Source: ZLKRG46 sp032117915 (lineage in GTDB: Bacteria > Bacteroidota > Ignavibacteria > Kapaibacteriales > Kapaibacteriaceae). Taken from it: a DNA stretch of 6,661 nt. Positions 1 through 6,661 of this stretch are shown here, one piece after another. The notes beneath the pieces were generated by a model that made no database searches, was not told where the DNA came from, and was given only the letters and a program-made list of their open reading frames with translations. The position numbers and the translations under genes were made by a program. The stretch spans positions 1 through 6,661 of the forward strand of contig JAULYI010000090.1 of assembly GCA_032117915.1 (NCBI GenBank), in the 5' to 3' direction. Each line of letters opens with the position of its first letter. Position 1 is the stretch's first letter.

Positions 1-117
<117 letters not shown>

Positions 118-125
118 TTTTTTCC

Positions 126-167
126 GAACACCCCGTTTCGCTCACGCGTTTCGGGGTGTTCTCGTTT
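126..167 (+). terminator. Hairpin after 5S rRNA, probable rRNA operon terminator
   Basis: A perfect 10-bp stem (GAACACCCCG at 126-135 with CGGGGTGTTC at 152-161) encloses TTT/TTT mismatches. Inside these is a further 3-bp CGC/GCG stem with a TCAC loop. It begins 8 bases after the 5S 3' end. A T6 run (118-123) lies between 5S and the hairpin, while the tail after the hairpin (TCGTTTG) is only weakly T-rich. It could therefore be a terminator for the rRNA operon, or a stabilising/processing hairpin following termination at the T6 run. The position strongly suggests an rRNA 3'-end function. Confidence 0.65.
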
Positions 168-223
168 GCCCCCCCCCTCTCCCCGGGCGACCACATAGGG
201 TCTACAACACGACGATCGGGATA

Positions 224-245
224 GGCCCACGCTTCATCGTGGGCT
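224..245. other. Small inverted repeat in the 5S-to-gene spacer
   Basis: GCCCACG (225-231) and CGTGGGC (238-244) form a 7-bp GC-rich stem with a 6-base loop, extendable by one G-T pair. It lies 141 bases before the chosen start of the next gene. There is no T-tract on either side, so it does not look like a standard intrinsic terminator. It could be an operator or an RNA element in the 5' leader. Apart from this and the preceding hairpin I see nothing recognisable in the 162-384 spacer, including no convincing promoter. Confidence 0.35.
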
Positions 246-384
246 CGTGGCGAATGGAACCCACACACCACGCGACCACGCACCGGTCGCCCCTACGTTC
301 AGGGCCGGCCGTTGTTTTTACGAGGTAACTTTCGCCATATCCGACGGTTGGTTCCTCTATTCGCATCATAAACGTTCAGTGTTC

Positions 385-3012
385 ATGCTCTACCTACGCC
401 GATGTATTGTGCTGTCAGCGATCGCCGCTGTTACGTGTCTCTTACAGGTCATGCCAACACTCGCGCAAGAGCCGGAGTGGATGGCCCGTATTCCCAAGTA
501 CTTCCGCCTGAAAGGCGGTACGTCTACGCTTAGCAGCGACAACACGCGGAACATGATCATGTTCGACGGCGGAGCGTATGACACGTATGTTACGCCCGAT
601 AGCGGTGCTACATGGCGCAACGTGTTCGAACGCAAGATGTTCTTTATCGATGTGTCGTCCACGTGGACGATCGATCAGCGCGGACGCTGGTATTACTTCG
701 GACGTGTCTATGGGAAGCTGAACATGAATCTGGTGAGCGAGGATGCAGGTGCAACCTTGCGATATCTGTTTCCGGACTCGTCGATCTTTGGAGATCGGTT
801 CGACTTCAGAGAGCAGATCCCTCGTCTTGTGCAACCCGACGCACTGGTCTTTGACAACACCTCCGTGACGGGCTCAACACAGGGTCTGATCGTGACCACC
901 GATGCGGGTAGGTCCACAAAGCTGATTCCTGTTGGCGGAACCTACTCCAAGGTCAACTTCCGCATGGTGAAGCCGGGAGTCATGAGCTGGCCCGTCGAGC
1001 AGTTTGTAGGTACCTACGAAGTGTCGATGGCTACGGGCGAGAAGACAAAGGTGGATGTTCAGCCGCGAAACGTCTACGTACGTCTGCAAGACAACACCGT
1101 GGTGCAGATAACGACCGATACGTTGAAGATCCAACGTCCGGGTGATTCGGCGTTCTTGAACATCACCACATTTCGTGATCCCGTTACAGACACGCTGCGA
1201 CGTCTGTCGATCAGAGACATCCATCTGATCACCGATACAATGGCCGTGGTCTATGGTGCCTACGGCGAGGTCTTCACCGTTGGCCAACACCACGACCTGC
1301 GCGTGGCCAGCGCTCCTGCGCGCTACTCGAACTTCCAGGCAGTCACCGCGGCAGGCCTGTTCGGCGACCGATTCATGGTAACAACCTGCGTCCCCGAAGG
1401 AACGTCGGCGAAGGGCTTCATCCACACGGTCATCAATACTCGAACCGGTGCCGTTGCCATACACGAGCGCCCCGGTGCAACAAAGCCACCTGTGTACGAG
1501 AATGAGCCGGGCAATCAGCAGCGCGTCCTTCCAATTACGGACTCCATCTGGCTGGCCAGTCTTTTTTACGGCGAGTTCATGCGAACAACGGATGCCGGAC
1601 GGACGTGGCGCATGGTTGACAACATCGACCGAGACAAGCAGTGGGGAGAAACATGGGTTGGCATCAATCGACTGTTTCCGGCTGCGGATGGAGGCCTGCT
1701 GCTGATCTCCGAGGGTAACCGCGTCATGTCGCAGCCGTCGCCGGGCGAACCTTGGACAGTAACGCTTCTTGGCCCGTTCTCACACAGAATTCGTACCGGC
1801 TCGGATGTCACAGGCCTCTTTACAAGAAGGTCGCTGGTGTTCGACGAGGATTTTGGCACTCGATATCGTCATCGCTACGGTCCCTCCACGCTGTTCGTGC
1901 CCAATGCAAACGAGATGTGGGTGAGCGGCGATGCCTTACTGCGGTATTCGTCCGACGGCAGGTTCATTGACACGTTGCTGCCACGAACATCACGATTCGT
2001 CAAACAGGTCACTCCGAAGATTATCGCATCAGCCATGGACTCCCTGTACTTCACCTTTAATGGTGGCCGCGAGTGGGTCTATGTAGGTGCCACATTGCCA
2101 CGACGTATCGTCAACAAGGACACTACTCGGGCAGCGGTCGGTGACATCGTCGAAGCAGACAATGGCACCCTTATCGCCGGTCTGCGCGGTATGACGGTAC
2201 TCGACAGTCTGGACGTGCAGTACGACAGCATCCCCGGAGGCATTGTCATCAGCACAAACAGCGGCGATACGTGGGTCAGAACCGGCCCCGACATCGACTC
2301 CAATGCCTACGTCTCGTCCTTGCACCGCACCGCAAAAGGTACCATCCTGTGTGTCGTTTCTGACGTTCGCATCCGCCCATGGAGGATGTCGCCGGTTGAC
2401 GGATCAATCATCCGAGTGAGTCCGCTCTCGCTAAGGCCTGAGAACTACGTGCTCGAACAAAGCGACATCTACCGATCGACCGACAATGGCACAACATGGC
2501 AACGCGTGTATTCCTTCCTGGACCGGCCAAGTCTTGGTGCTACCGACATCCGTTTCGCCGATATGCCGGACGGTCGTGCCGTGGCAATCCACCCGTCCTT
2601 TGGTATCGCTATCTCTGCCAATGACGGCCAGCGGTGGAGCATTGGCGACCCGCTCAACGTGAGCGGATCCTTGGCCATCAACGACATGGTGTTCACTCCC
2701 GACGGATACGCCCACCTTGCCACCAGCGAAGGCTATCTTCGCATCAAGGTCGAGAACATCGTCTCCGTACAGGACCGTCAAGGGGCAGTGGGCAACCTAA
2801 CGGCATACACGCTGCGCGACGGAACGCTGCGCGTCTCATCCGATGAGGAACTCACCGGCATTACCGTGCTCACGCTCGACGGTCAAACCGTTGCCACAGT
2901 TACCAAGCCCTGCTTTGTGGCCGACATCCCAACGTCGAATCTGGCCAAAGGCGCATACCTCGTAATCGGCACCACGCCGCGCGGCGTACAACGCACGCTG
3001 ATCATGCGGTAA
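385..3012 (+). CDS. Secreted Asp-box (BNR-like) repeat protein with T9SS C-terminal sorting domain
   Basis: An 875-residue protein predicted to leave the cell by Sec and then the type IX secretion system. Its biochemical role is not recognisable. I chose ATG 385 because it begins a clean signal peptide: Arg-Arg at 5-6, a hydrophobic core at about 8-24, and probable cleavage after TLA near residue 27. The frame is open back to GTG 247, but those 46 extra residues would bury the signal. No clear Shine-Dalgarno precedes 385. Asp-box motifs (S/T-x-D/N-x-G-x-T-W type) occur near residues 70 (TPDSGATW), 118 and 171 (both degenerate), 401 (TTDAGRTW), 557 (TFNGGREW), 623 (STNSGDTW), 698 (STDNGTTW) and 744 (SANDGQRW). 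Such motifs mark beta-propeller blades in sialidase, sortilin and HCF136-like proteins. Residues about 805-875 resemble a type A Por sorting domain: 'GTLRVSS', 'VLTLDGQTV', 'LAKGAYLV', ending 'RTLIMR'. No catalytic sialidase signature (RIP/FRIP) was seen. It is probably an extracellular or surface-attached propeller protein. Confidence 0.9.
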   Translation: MLYLRRCIVLSAIAAVTCLLQVMPTLAQEPEWMARIPKYFRLKGGTSTLSSDNTRNMIMFDGGAYDTYVTPDSGATWRNVFERKMFFIDVSSTWTIDQRGRWYYFGRVYGKLNMNLVSEDAGATLRYLFPDSSIFGDRFDFREQIPRLVQPDALVFDNTSVTGSTQGLIVTTDAGRSTKLIPVGGTYSKVNFRMVKPGVMSWPVEQFVGTYEVSMATGEKTKVDVQPRNVYVRLQDNTVVQITTDTLKIQRPGDSAFLNITTFRDPVTDTLRRLSIRDIHLITDTMAVVYGAYGEVFTVGQHHDLRVASAPARYSNFQAVTAAGLFGDRFMVTTCVPEGTSAKGFIHTVINTRTGAVAIHERPGATKPPVYENEPGNQQRVLPITDSIWLASLFYGEFMRTTDAGRTWRMVDNIDRDKQWGETWVGINRLFPAADGGLLLISEGNRVMSQPSPGEPWTVTLLGPFSHRIRTGSDVTGLFTRRSLVFDEDFGTRYRHRYGPSTLFVPNANEMWVSGDALLRYSSDGRFIDTLLPRTSRFVKQVTPKIIASAMDSLYFTFNGGREWVYVGATLPRRIVNKDTTRAAVGDIVEADNGTLIAGLRGMTVLDSLDVQYDSIPGGIVISTNSGDTWVRTGPDIDSNAYVSSLHRTAKGTILCVVSDVRIRPWRMSPVDGSIIRVSPLSLRPENYVLEQSDIYRSTDNGTTWQRVYSFLDRPSLGATDIRFADMPDGRAVAIHPSFGIAISANDGQRWSIGDPLNVSGSLAINDMVFTPDGYAHLATSEGYLRIKVENIVSVQDRQGAVGNLTAYTLRDGTLRVSSDEELTGITVLTLDGQTVATVTKPCFVADIPTSNLAKGAYLVIGTTPRGVQRTLIMR

Positions 3013-3026
3013 CAAGGCAATGGCCC

Positions 3027-3040
3027 CCGGCCTTGGCCGG
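3027..3040. other. Short GC-rich palindrome in the intergenic gap
   Basis: CCGGC (3027-3031) and GCCGG (3036-3040) flank a CTTG tetraloop, 14 bases after the stop codon of the Asp-box gene. The outer GCAA (3017-3020) and TTGC (3041-3044) could extend the stem around an asymmetric bulge. No T-run follows on the plus strand, so termination is doubtful. It may be a weak or factor-assisted 3'-end hairpin separating the two plus-strand genes. Confidence 0.3.
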
Positions 3041-3093
3041 TTGCAAGGCGGAACGAAAAAGACGCAATTGCCACCAATGTAAGCGTGGTGCAC

Positions 3094-3112
3094 GGAGGTT
3101 ATCTTTGGGGAC
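3094..3112 (+). promoter_or_regulatory. TAnnTTTG-like -7 box and GGAGG upstream of the amine-oxidase-like gene
   Basis: TATCTTTG at 3100-3107 is an exact match to the Bacteroidota -7 consensus TAnnTTTG, but its end is only 5 bases before ATG 3113. If used, the transcript would start at or next to the start codon and be leaderless. No good TTG-type -33 partner is found about 20 bases further upstream. GGAGG at 3094-3098 looks like a Shine-Dalgarno but is 14 bases from the ATG, further than usual. The G-rich GGGGA (3107-3111) is too close. Either the gene has its own promoter here, or it is read through from the upstream gene using the distant GGAGG. Confidence 0.3.
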
Positions 3113-4975
3113 ATGAACCGTGTACTGTTTTGTTGTCTGCTGCTATGCATGGGAGCCGCAGACACACACGCGCAGCGTGGGCGCGTGACGCATCATTTTG
3201 CGCAGCCAACAGAGGCTGAGTTGCGCCAGGCGATCGCGGCGATGAAGGCCGATAGTCGCTGGCCTGCGAACGCACAGATCATCACGATCGGATATCGTGA
3301 TCAGCCGAAGGATAGTCTTCGTGGAAGGACTGACGGATCGGGGCCACGGGCCGCGCAGGCGGTGGTGTATGCCCCTCAGCAGTTGATGACGTACGAGATT
3401 ACCGTGAACCTTCGGACGATGCGCGTGAGCGAGGTCGTCATGCGTAACGACGTCCATCCTCTGCTTACTGCTGCCGATGAACGGCGTGCTGATTCTGTGG
3501 TGCGGGCGCACGCAGGGTGGCTTGGTGCTCTGGAACGTCGCGGCCTGCGTGCAGACGTTGTTGCGAATGTGATCCACGCAAGCGGTTCACCGATCAACGC
3601 GTTCCGGCAACGGCTGCTCTATGTGACAACGTACGAGGGCCGTCCGGGTGCACCAATGCTCGACAAACCTGTGTCAGGCCTACGATGTCTGGTCGATGTG
3701 ACGAATGCCCGTGTGATGCTGTTCATCGAGCCGCCTCTGTCAGCGATCGCCCCTTTACCGCGAATACCGGCAGAGATAAAGCGACAGCGCGTAGTTGGAG
3801 GTTCGGTTGCGGGACGTAAACCGTGGACGTTTGATGGTGGGCGCTTTCGCTGGAAGGAATGGTCCTTCGCTGTGATGATGAGTCCCCAAGAAGGACCGGT
3901 ACTCTATGACGTTCGACGCTCCGAAGGCTCGCGCGAGCAAAGCGTTGCATGGCGCGTATCTGTGTCGGAGCTGCTTGCCACGCAGAACGATACGACTGCC
4001 GCCATAACATGGAAGCATGAGTTCCTTGTTGGCGAACATGGCATCGGCGCGCATGCTCGCACGCTGGTAGCAGATGTTGATGTGCCAGCGTCAGCGCAGC
4101 TCCTGTCCATGGCAACAGCCACCGAAGATGGTACCGTGCGCATGATACCTGCGGTCATGGCCGTGTATGAGCGAGATGCTCTCAATGGCAGTGATCTTGC
4201 CAGTATGATGATCGGTGGAACGACGACGTCAAACGAACTCGTGATCACGGCCAGAGCTACTATCGCCCATCACGATATTACGATCTCATACATCCTGCAT
4301 GCCGATGGCGCCATCACCGTTGATGTGGGTGCCGGCGGCACTCCGTGGATACACGCTGATGCAGCATCACGAACCGCCGCAGAGGAAGGACAGCGCTATG
4401 AACCGATGCAGACCGTTGTTGCTTGCCTGCGCATGGACATGGATGTTGCCGGTGTACGAAACGCCGTTACCGAAGTGGACAGGATCGATCAACGACGAGA
4501 TGTGCTTGGGCGCAATGGTCGGCACGTCGATGTCACGGAGTTCCGATTTGAGCAGGAGGCTCGTAGGAATGCCGATCCTGACGTTGACCGGTATTGGATG
4601 ATTCGTCAGACTGCTTCGCTCGATTCCGATATGGTCGCAGCAGTTGAGACCGCAGCCTATGTTCTTGAGCCATCGCCACAGCCCCATGTCGATCGCAGTG
4701 CTTGGTTGACCGCAAGACCACGGGCGCATTATGCAGCATACGACTGCTGGACAACGGTGTATCAGCCATCAGAGCTGTTTGCCGCCGGGCCCTATCCGAA
4801 TCAAGCAGTGGCTGATGACGGACTTAAGAAGTACATAGCCAACAATCAACCACTCCATGGTCGTGATCTGGTACTGTGGCATACCTTGCCCATCCGTTGC
4901 ATTCCCGGTACGGCCGATCGACCACGTATGGTGCCACGCCATGGCAGCGTGACGCTGCGGCCGGTGTCAAAGTGA
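3113..4975 (+). CDS. Secreted copper amine oxidase-like protein, catalytic residues replaced (probable pseudoenzyme)
   Basis: A 620-residue protein of the primary-amine oxidase fold. Active members oxidise amines to aldehydes with H2O2 using copper and a tyrosine-derived TPQ cofactor. The signal peptide is residues 1-20, with probable cleavage after THA. The two small N-terminal domains span about 30-205: 'YRDQPKDSL' matches L-x-EP-x-K, and 'LERRGL' and 'KPVSGL' are family motifs. The catalytic beta-sandwich domain runs from about 225 to the end: 'KPWTFDGG', 'RWKEWSFAV', 'SPQEGPVLYDV', 'LRMDMDVAG', 'AAGPYPNQ', 'DLVLWHT'. Against the consensus, the TPQ motif T-x-x-N-Y-D reads TIAHHD (383-388), so Tyr is His387. 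The copper H-x-H before R-x-D-M reads Gln433-Thr-Val435. The third copper His after WHT is Cys596. The catalytic Asp of the F-D-x-GEY motif is Leu305. The GCDCLG and HEED disulfide regions are also lost. The protein stops about where the family's FF-x-x-NP tail would begin. The intact frame argues against a pseudogene. It is unlikely to be an amine oxidase; binding or structural roles are possible. No T9SS tail was seen, so it may be periplasmic. Confidence 0.88.
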   Translation: MNRVLFCCLLLCMGAADTHAQRGRVTHHFAQPTEAELRQAIAAMKADSRWPANAQIITIGYRDQPKDSLRGRTDGSGPRAAQAVVYAPQQLMTYEITVNLRTMRVSEVVMRNDVHPLLTAADERRADSVVRAHAGWLGALERRGLRADVVANVIHASGSPINAFRQRLLYVTTYEGRPGAPMLDKPVSGLRCLVDVTNARVMLFIEPPLSAIAPLPRIPAEIKRQRVVGGSVAGRKPWTFDGGRFRWKEWSFAVMMSPQEGPVLYDVRRSEGSREQSVAWRVSVSELLATQNDTTAAITWKHEFLVGEHGIGAHARTLVADVDVPASAQLLSMATATEDGTVRMIPAVMAVYERDALNGSDLASMMIGGTTTSNELVITARATIAHHDITISYILHADGAITVDVGAGGTPWIHADAASRTAAEEGQRYEPMQTVVACLRMDMDVAGVRNAVTEVDRIDQRRDVLGRNGRHVDVTEFRFEQEARRNADPDVDRYWMIRQTASLDSDMVAAVETAAYVLEPSPQPHVDRSAWLTARPRAHYAAYDCWTTVYQPSELFAAGPYPNQAVADDGLKKYIANNQPLHGRDLVLWHTLPIRCIPGTADRPRMVPRHGSVTLRPVSK

Positions 4976-6661
4976 CGCTGTGCCGTCAACGATGCGATGC
5001 TTGAATCGTTGATACATGAAGCCCGCTGCCAGCAGGATGGCTCCCAGCGCAATGAATGAGACGATCCGATACGGCTGCTCCAGGAAGGACAGGTCGTATA
5101 GGAAGACCTTGAGGATCGTGACCAAGAGGAGCACGAGCGCTCCAACGCGTACGGCCGACAAACGCCTGGCAAAGCCGAAGATCATGAGCATGATCGAATA
5201 GACGATCCAGGTGCCGGACATCCTAAGATGGAAGCGATTCCATGCGTCATCGACGGCAGACCAGGCCTCAAGATCGCGCAGCTGGTGCATGATGATCACC
5301 TCCGGCCAGACAACTTCGATGGTGACGAAGACCAGCGAGAACGCCACAACGGCGATTCCTGCAATGATGCGCCTGACGCGCGTCGTGATAAATGTTGTCG
5401 GCGATGTCTGCACCAGCACTCCTAGTAGTGTTGCACCTATGATGACACATCCTGTAAGCGTGCGCAGACTCAGCAACGGCTGAAGTACCGATGGGTTGGG
5501 CACGTCTGACGCATGCGTAAGCCACCAAAGTGCACCTACCACCAGGCCTGCCAAGCCGGCATAGACGGCAGACTCGTCACGCAGGCGGTCGCGAAGCACG
5601 AGCAGCAGCACGGCGACTACAACGCTTGCCATCGCAGCAAGCGCATGGCCCTGTGCGATGAGAACAGCATATAGGTTCGTACCTGTCGTACCGATAGTTA
5701 CATCATGAGCATGTCCAGCAACAGCATCGAATACCTCTCGGTGCACTGCCAGAACCAACGCTAGATAGCCGATGCTCCTGATGACGGAGATGGCTTGTCG
5801 CCAAACGGCGGACGTTACCTCGAACAGCCGCGTGCCGATGATCAGCGCAAGGCCGCCCACATCGAGTGCGGCCATCCGCAGATTGATCACTGCAGCGTAG
5901 TCCACCGACGTGATACCGATCGACCGTTCATCAAGGATGGCTGTAAGCACACCGAGTAGCGTGACAAGCAAGGCCACCACCGATGTGATAGGCCATTGTT
6001 TAGCGTTTGCAGCTACCTGTCTGCGCAGGATGAACACGGCACTCACACCAAGGACAGACCAGCCGACCGCCTCTGCAAAGGCATCAGCTTCGTAGCCGAT
6101 ACCCCACGTAAGCACGAACAGTCCCAGCACTTGATGGATCGTTGCTGGGGCAGCAGCACCGATTCGCTGATAGATGACGGAGGTACCAACCAGCAAGAGG
6201 CCCACCAATACCGAAGCAAGCTCGTTCTGCCACACCACCGTCGTGTCGATCGCCACAAGGACGGCAGCGAACATGACGACGATATGCGTGCTAACGAACA
6301 CATGACGAAGCGCTTTGAATACTTCTTCACATCGCCGTATCGACAGATAGAAGAAGGTCATCCCAATCAGCAGACCAAGTGCAGCGAAGATGGTTGCCTG
6401 GACAACATCCCGTGATGCCATCGTGTCTCTGCTATTCGTCCATAGCAGCCACCAAAGCCATGTTCCGATGTAGGAGATCGCACTGACGGCGTTCCATCGT
6501 GGTCGATAGAGCGCAATAGTGAACAGGCCTGCAGAGAGTGCGGAGAGGTAACCAAACAGACCCACGGTATGCATATCGCCCGTGGCCAGCCACGCCGGCG
6601 TCATCATACCCGCAACAGCTGCCATGATGCCAATGAAGTGTGCATCATGGCGCAAAGCAAC
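4967..6661 (-). CDS. DUF2339-family multi-spanning membrane protein, N-terminus beyond window
   Basis: An integral inner-membrane protein of unknown function. The TGA stop is at 4969-4967, and the frame stays open through the right edge. The TTG at 6655 is not a convincing start, because the frame reads on upstream (Val-Ala) and the first residues are already followed by a membrane helix. At least 564 residues are present, whereas DUF2339 proteins are often 800 or more with an N-terminal coiled coil, so an N-terminal part is probably missing. I count about 17-18 hydrophobic segments, for example 'GLFGYLSALSAGLF', 'IGTWLWWLLW', 'LVGLLLVGTSVIY', 'SVVVAVLLLVL' and 'IAGIAVVAFSLVFVTI'. The C-terminal block is the best family signature: 'RVGALVLLLVTILKVFLYDL', then 'YRIVSFIALG' and 'YQRFKHR'. 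It converges on the amine-oxidase-like gene, with a 9-base tail-to-tail overlap, so the two are transcribed independently. The family assignment rests on the C-terminal block and the topology. No enzymatic motif was seen. Confidence 0.82.
   Translation of the reverse strand, partial: VALRHDAHFIGIMAAVAGMMTPAWLATGDMHTVGLFGYLSALSAGLFTIALYRPRWNAVSAISYIGTWLWWLLWTNSRDTMASRDVVQATIFAALGLLIGMTFFYLSIRRCEEVFKALRHVFVSTHIVVMFAAVLVAIDTTVVWQNELASVLVGLLLVGTSVIYQRIGAAAPATIHQVLGLFVLTWGIGYEADAFAEAVGWSVLGVSAVFILRRQVAANAKQWPITSVVALLVTLLGVLTAILDERSIGITSVDYAAVINLRMAALDVGGLALIIGTRLFEVTSAVWRQAISVIRSIGYLALVLAVHREVFDAVAGHAHDVTIGTTGTNLYAVLIAQGHALAAMASVVVAVLLLVLRDRLRDESAVYAGLAGLVVGALWWLTHASDVPNPSVLQPLLSLRTLTGCVIIGATLLGVLVQTSPTTFITTRVRRIIAGIAVVAFSLVFVTIEVVWPEVIIMHQLRDLEAWSAVDDAWNRFHLRMSGTWIVYSIMLMIFGFARRLSAVRVGALVLLLVTILKVFLYDLSFLEQPYRIVSFIALGAILLAAGFMYQRFKHRIVDGTASL

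Noticed and set aside
169..177. Run of nine C's, possible phase-variable tract
   Set aside because: It is in non-coding DNA more than 200 bases from the start codon, with no promoter visible around it. It is more likely a neutral run or a sequencing-sensitive homopolymer.
312..341. TTGTTT ... CATATC and TAACTTTCG as promoter elements for the Asp-box gene
   Set aside because: The first pair has a poor -10 (three of six matches). The second differs from TAnnTTTG and has no correctly spaced -33 partner.
247..384. GTG 247 as start of the Asp-box protein
   Set aside because: It would put 46 low-complexity residues before a clear signal peptide. ATG 385 gives a standard signal sequence.
442..834. 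Overlapping minus-strand and alternative-frame open frames within the three genes (for example 442-834, 874-1464, 4299-4601, 5996-6415)
   Set aside because: They are shadows of well-supported genes in a GC-rich genome. Their translations are rich in His/Arg/Cys and show no family motif.
3131..3150. Lipoprotein signal at Cys12 of the amine-oxidase-like protein
   Set aside because: The residue before Cys is Leu rather than Gly/Ala/Ser, and a good signal peptidase I site (THA) lies at residue 20.
3113..4975. Amine-oxidase-like gene as a decaying pseudogene
   Set aside because: No frameshift or internal stop over 620 codons. Non-catalytic family motifs are well kept, and the changes concentrate at catalytic sites.

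Overview
The window looks like chromosomal DNA from a GC-rich member of the Bacteroidota/Chlorobi (FCB) group. Three things support this. The 5S rRNA at the left edge has the 'CCCATTCCGAACAGAGAAG' type loop typical of that group. The first protein ends in a type IX secretion (T9SS/Por) sorting domain. A Bacteroidota-style TAnnTTTG box sits just before the second gene. An Ignavibacteria/Kapaibacteria-like lineage would fit the high GC, but that is inference. No mobile element, CRISPR array or tRNA was seen.

Layout, left to right. Positions 1-117 hold the end of an rRNA operon: a 5S rRNA lacking about three 5' bases, followed by a strong hairpin at 126-161. Positions 162-384 are non-coding and contain a second hairpin. 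Positions 385-3012 (+) encode a large secreted protein with a signal peptide, at least eight Asp-box (BNR-like) motifs and a C-terminal T9SS sorting domain. After a 100-base gap, 3113-4975 (+) encodes a secreted protein with the full fold signature of a copper/TPQ amine oxidase. Positions 4967-6661 (-) encode the C-terminal part of a multi-spanning DUF2339-type membrane protein that runs off the right edge. It converges on, and overlaps by 9 bases, the end of the amine-oxidase-like gene.

The most notable observation is the amine-oxidase-like protein. Its flanking family motifs are well preserved, yet every catalytic position I can align is changed. The tyrosine that becomes TPQ is His, the paired copper histidines are Gln and Val, the third copper histidine is Cys, and the catalytic-base Asp is Leu. 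The reading frame is intact and a signal peptide is present, so this looks like a secreted pseudoenzyme rather than a decayed gene. Nothing in the window shows that the three proteins work together. The first two are both exported and lie in the same direction, so co-expression is possible but not demonstrated.
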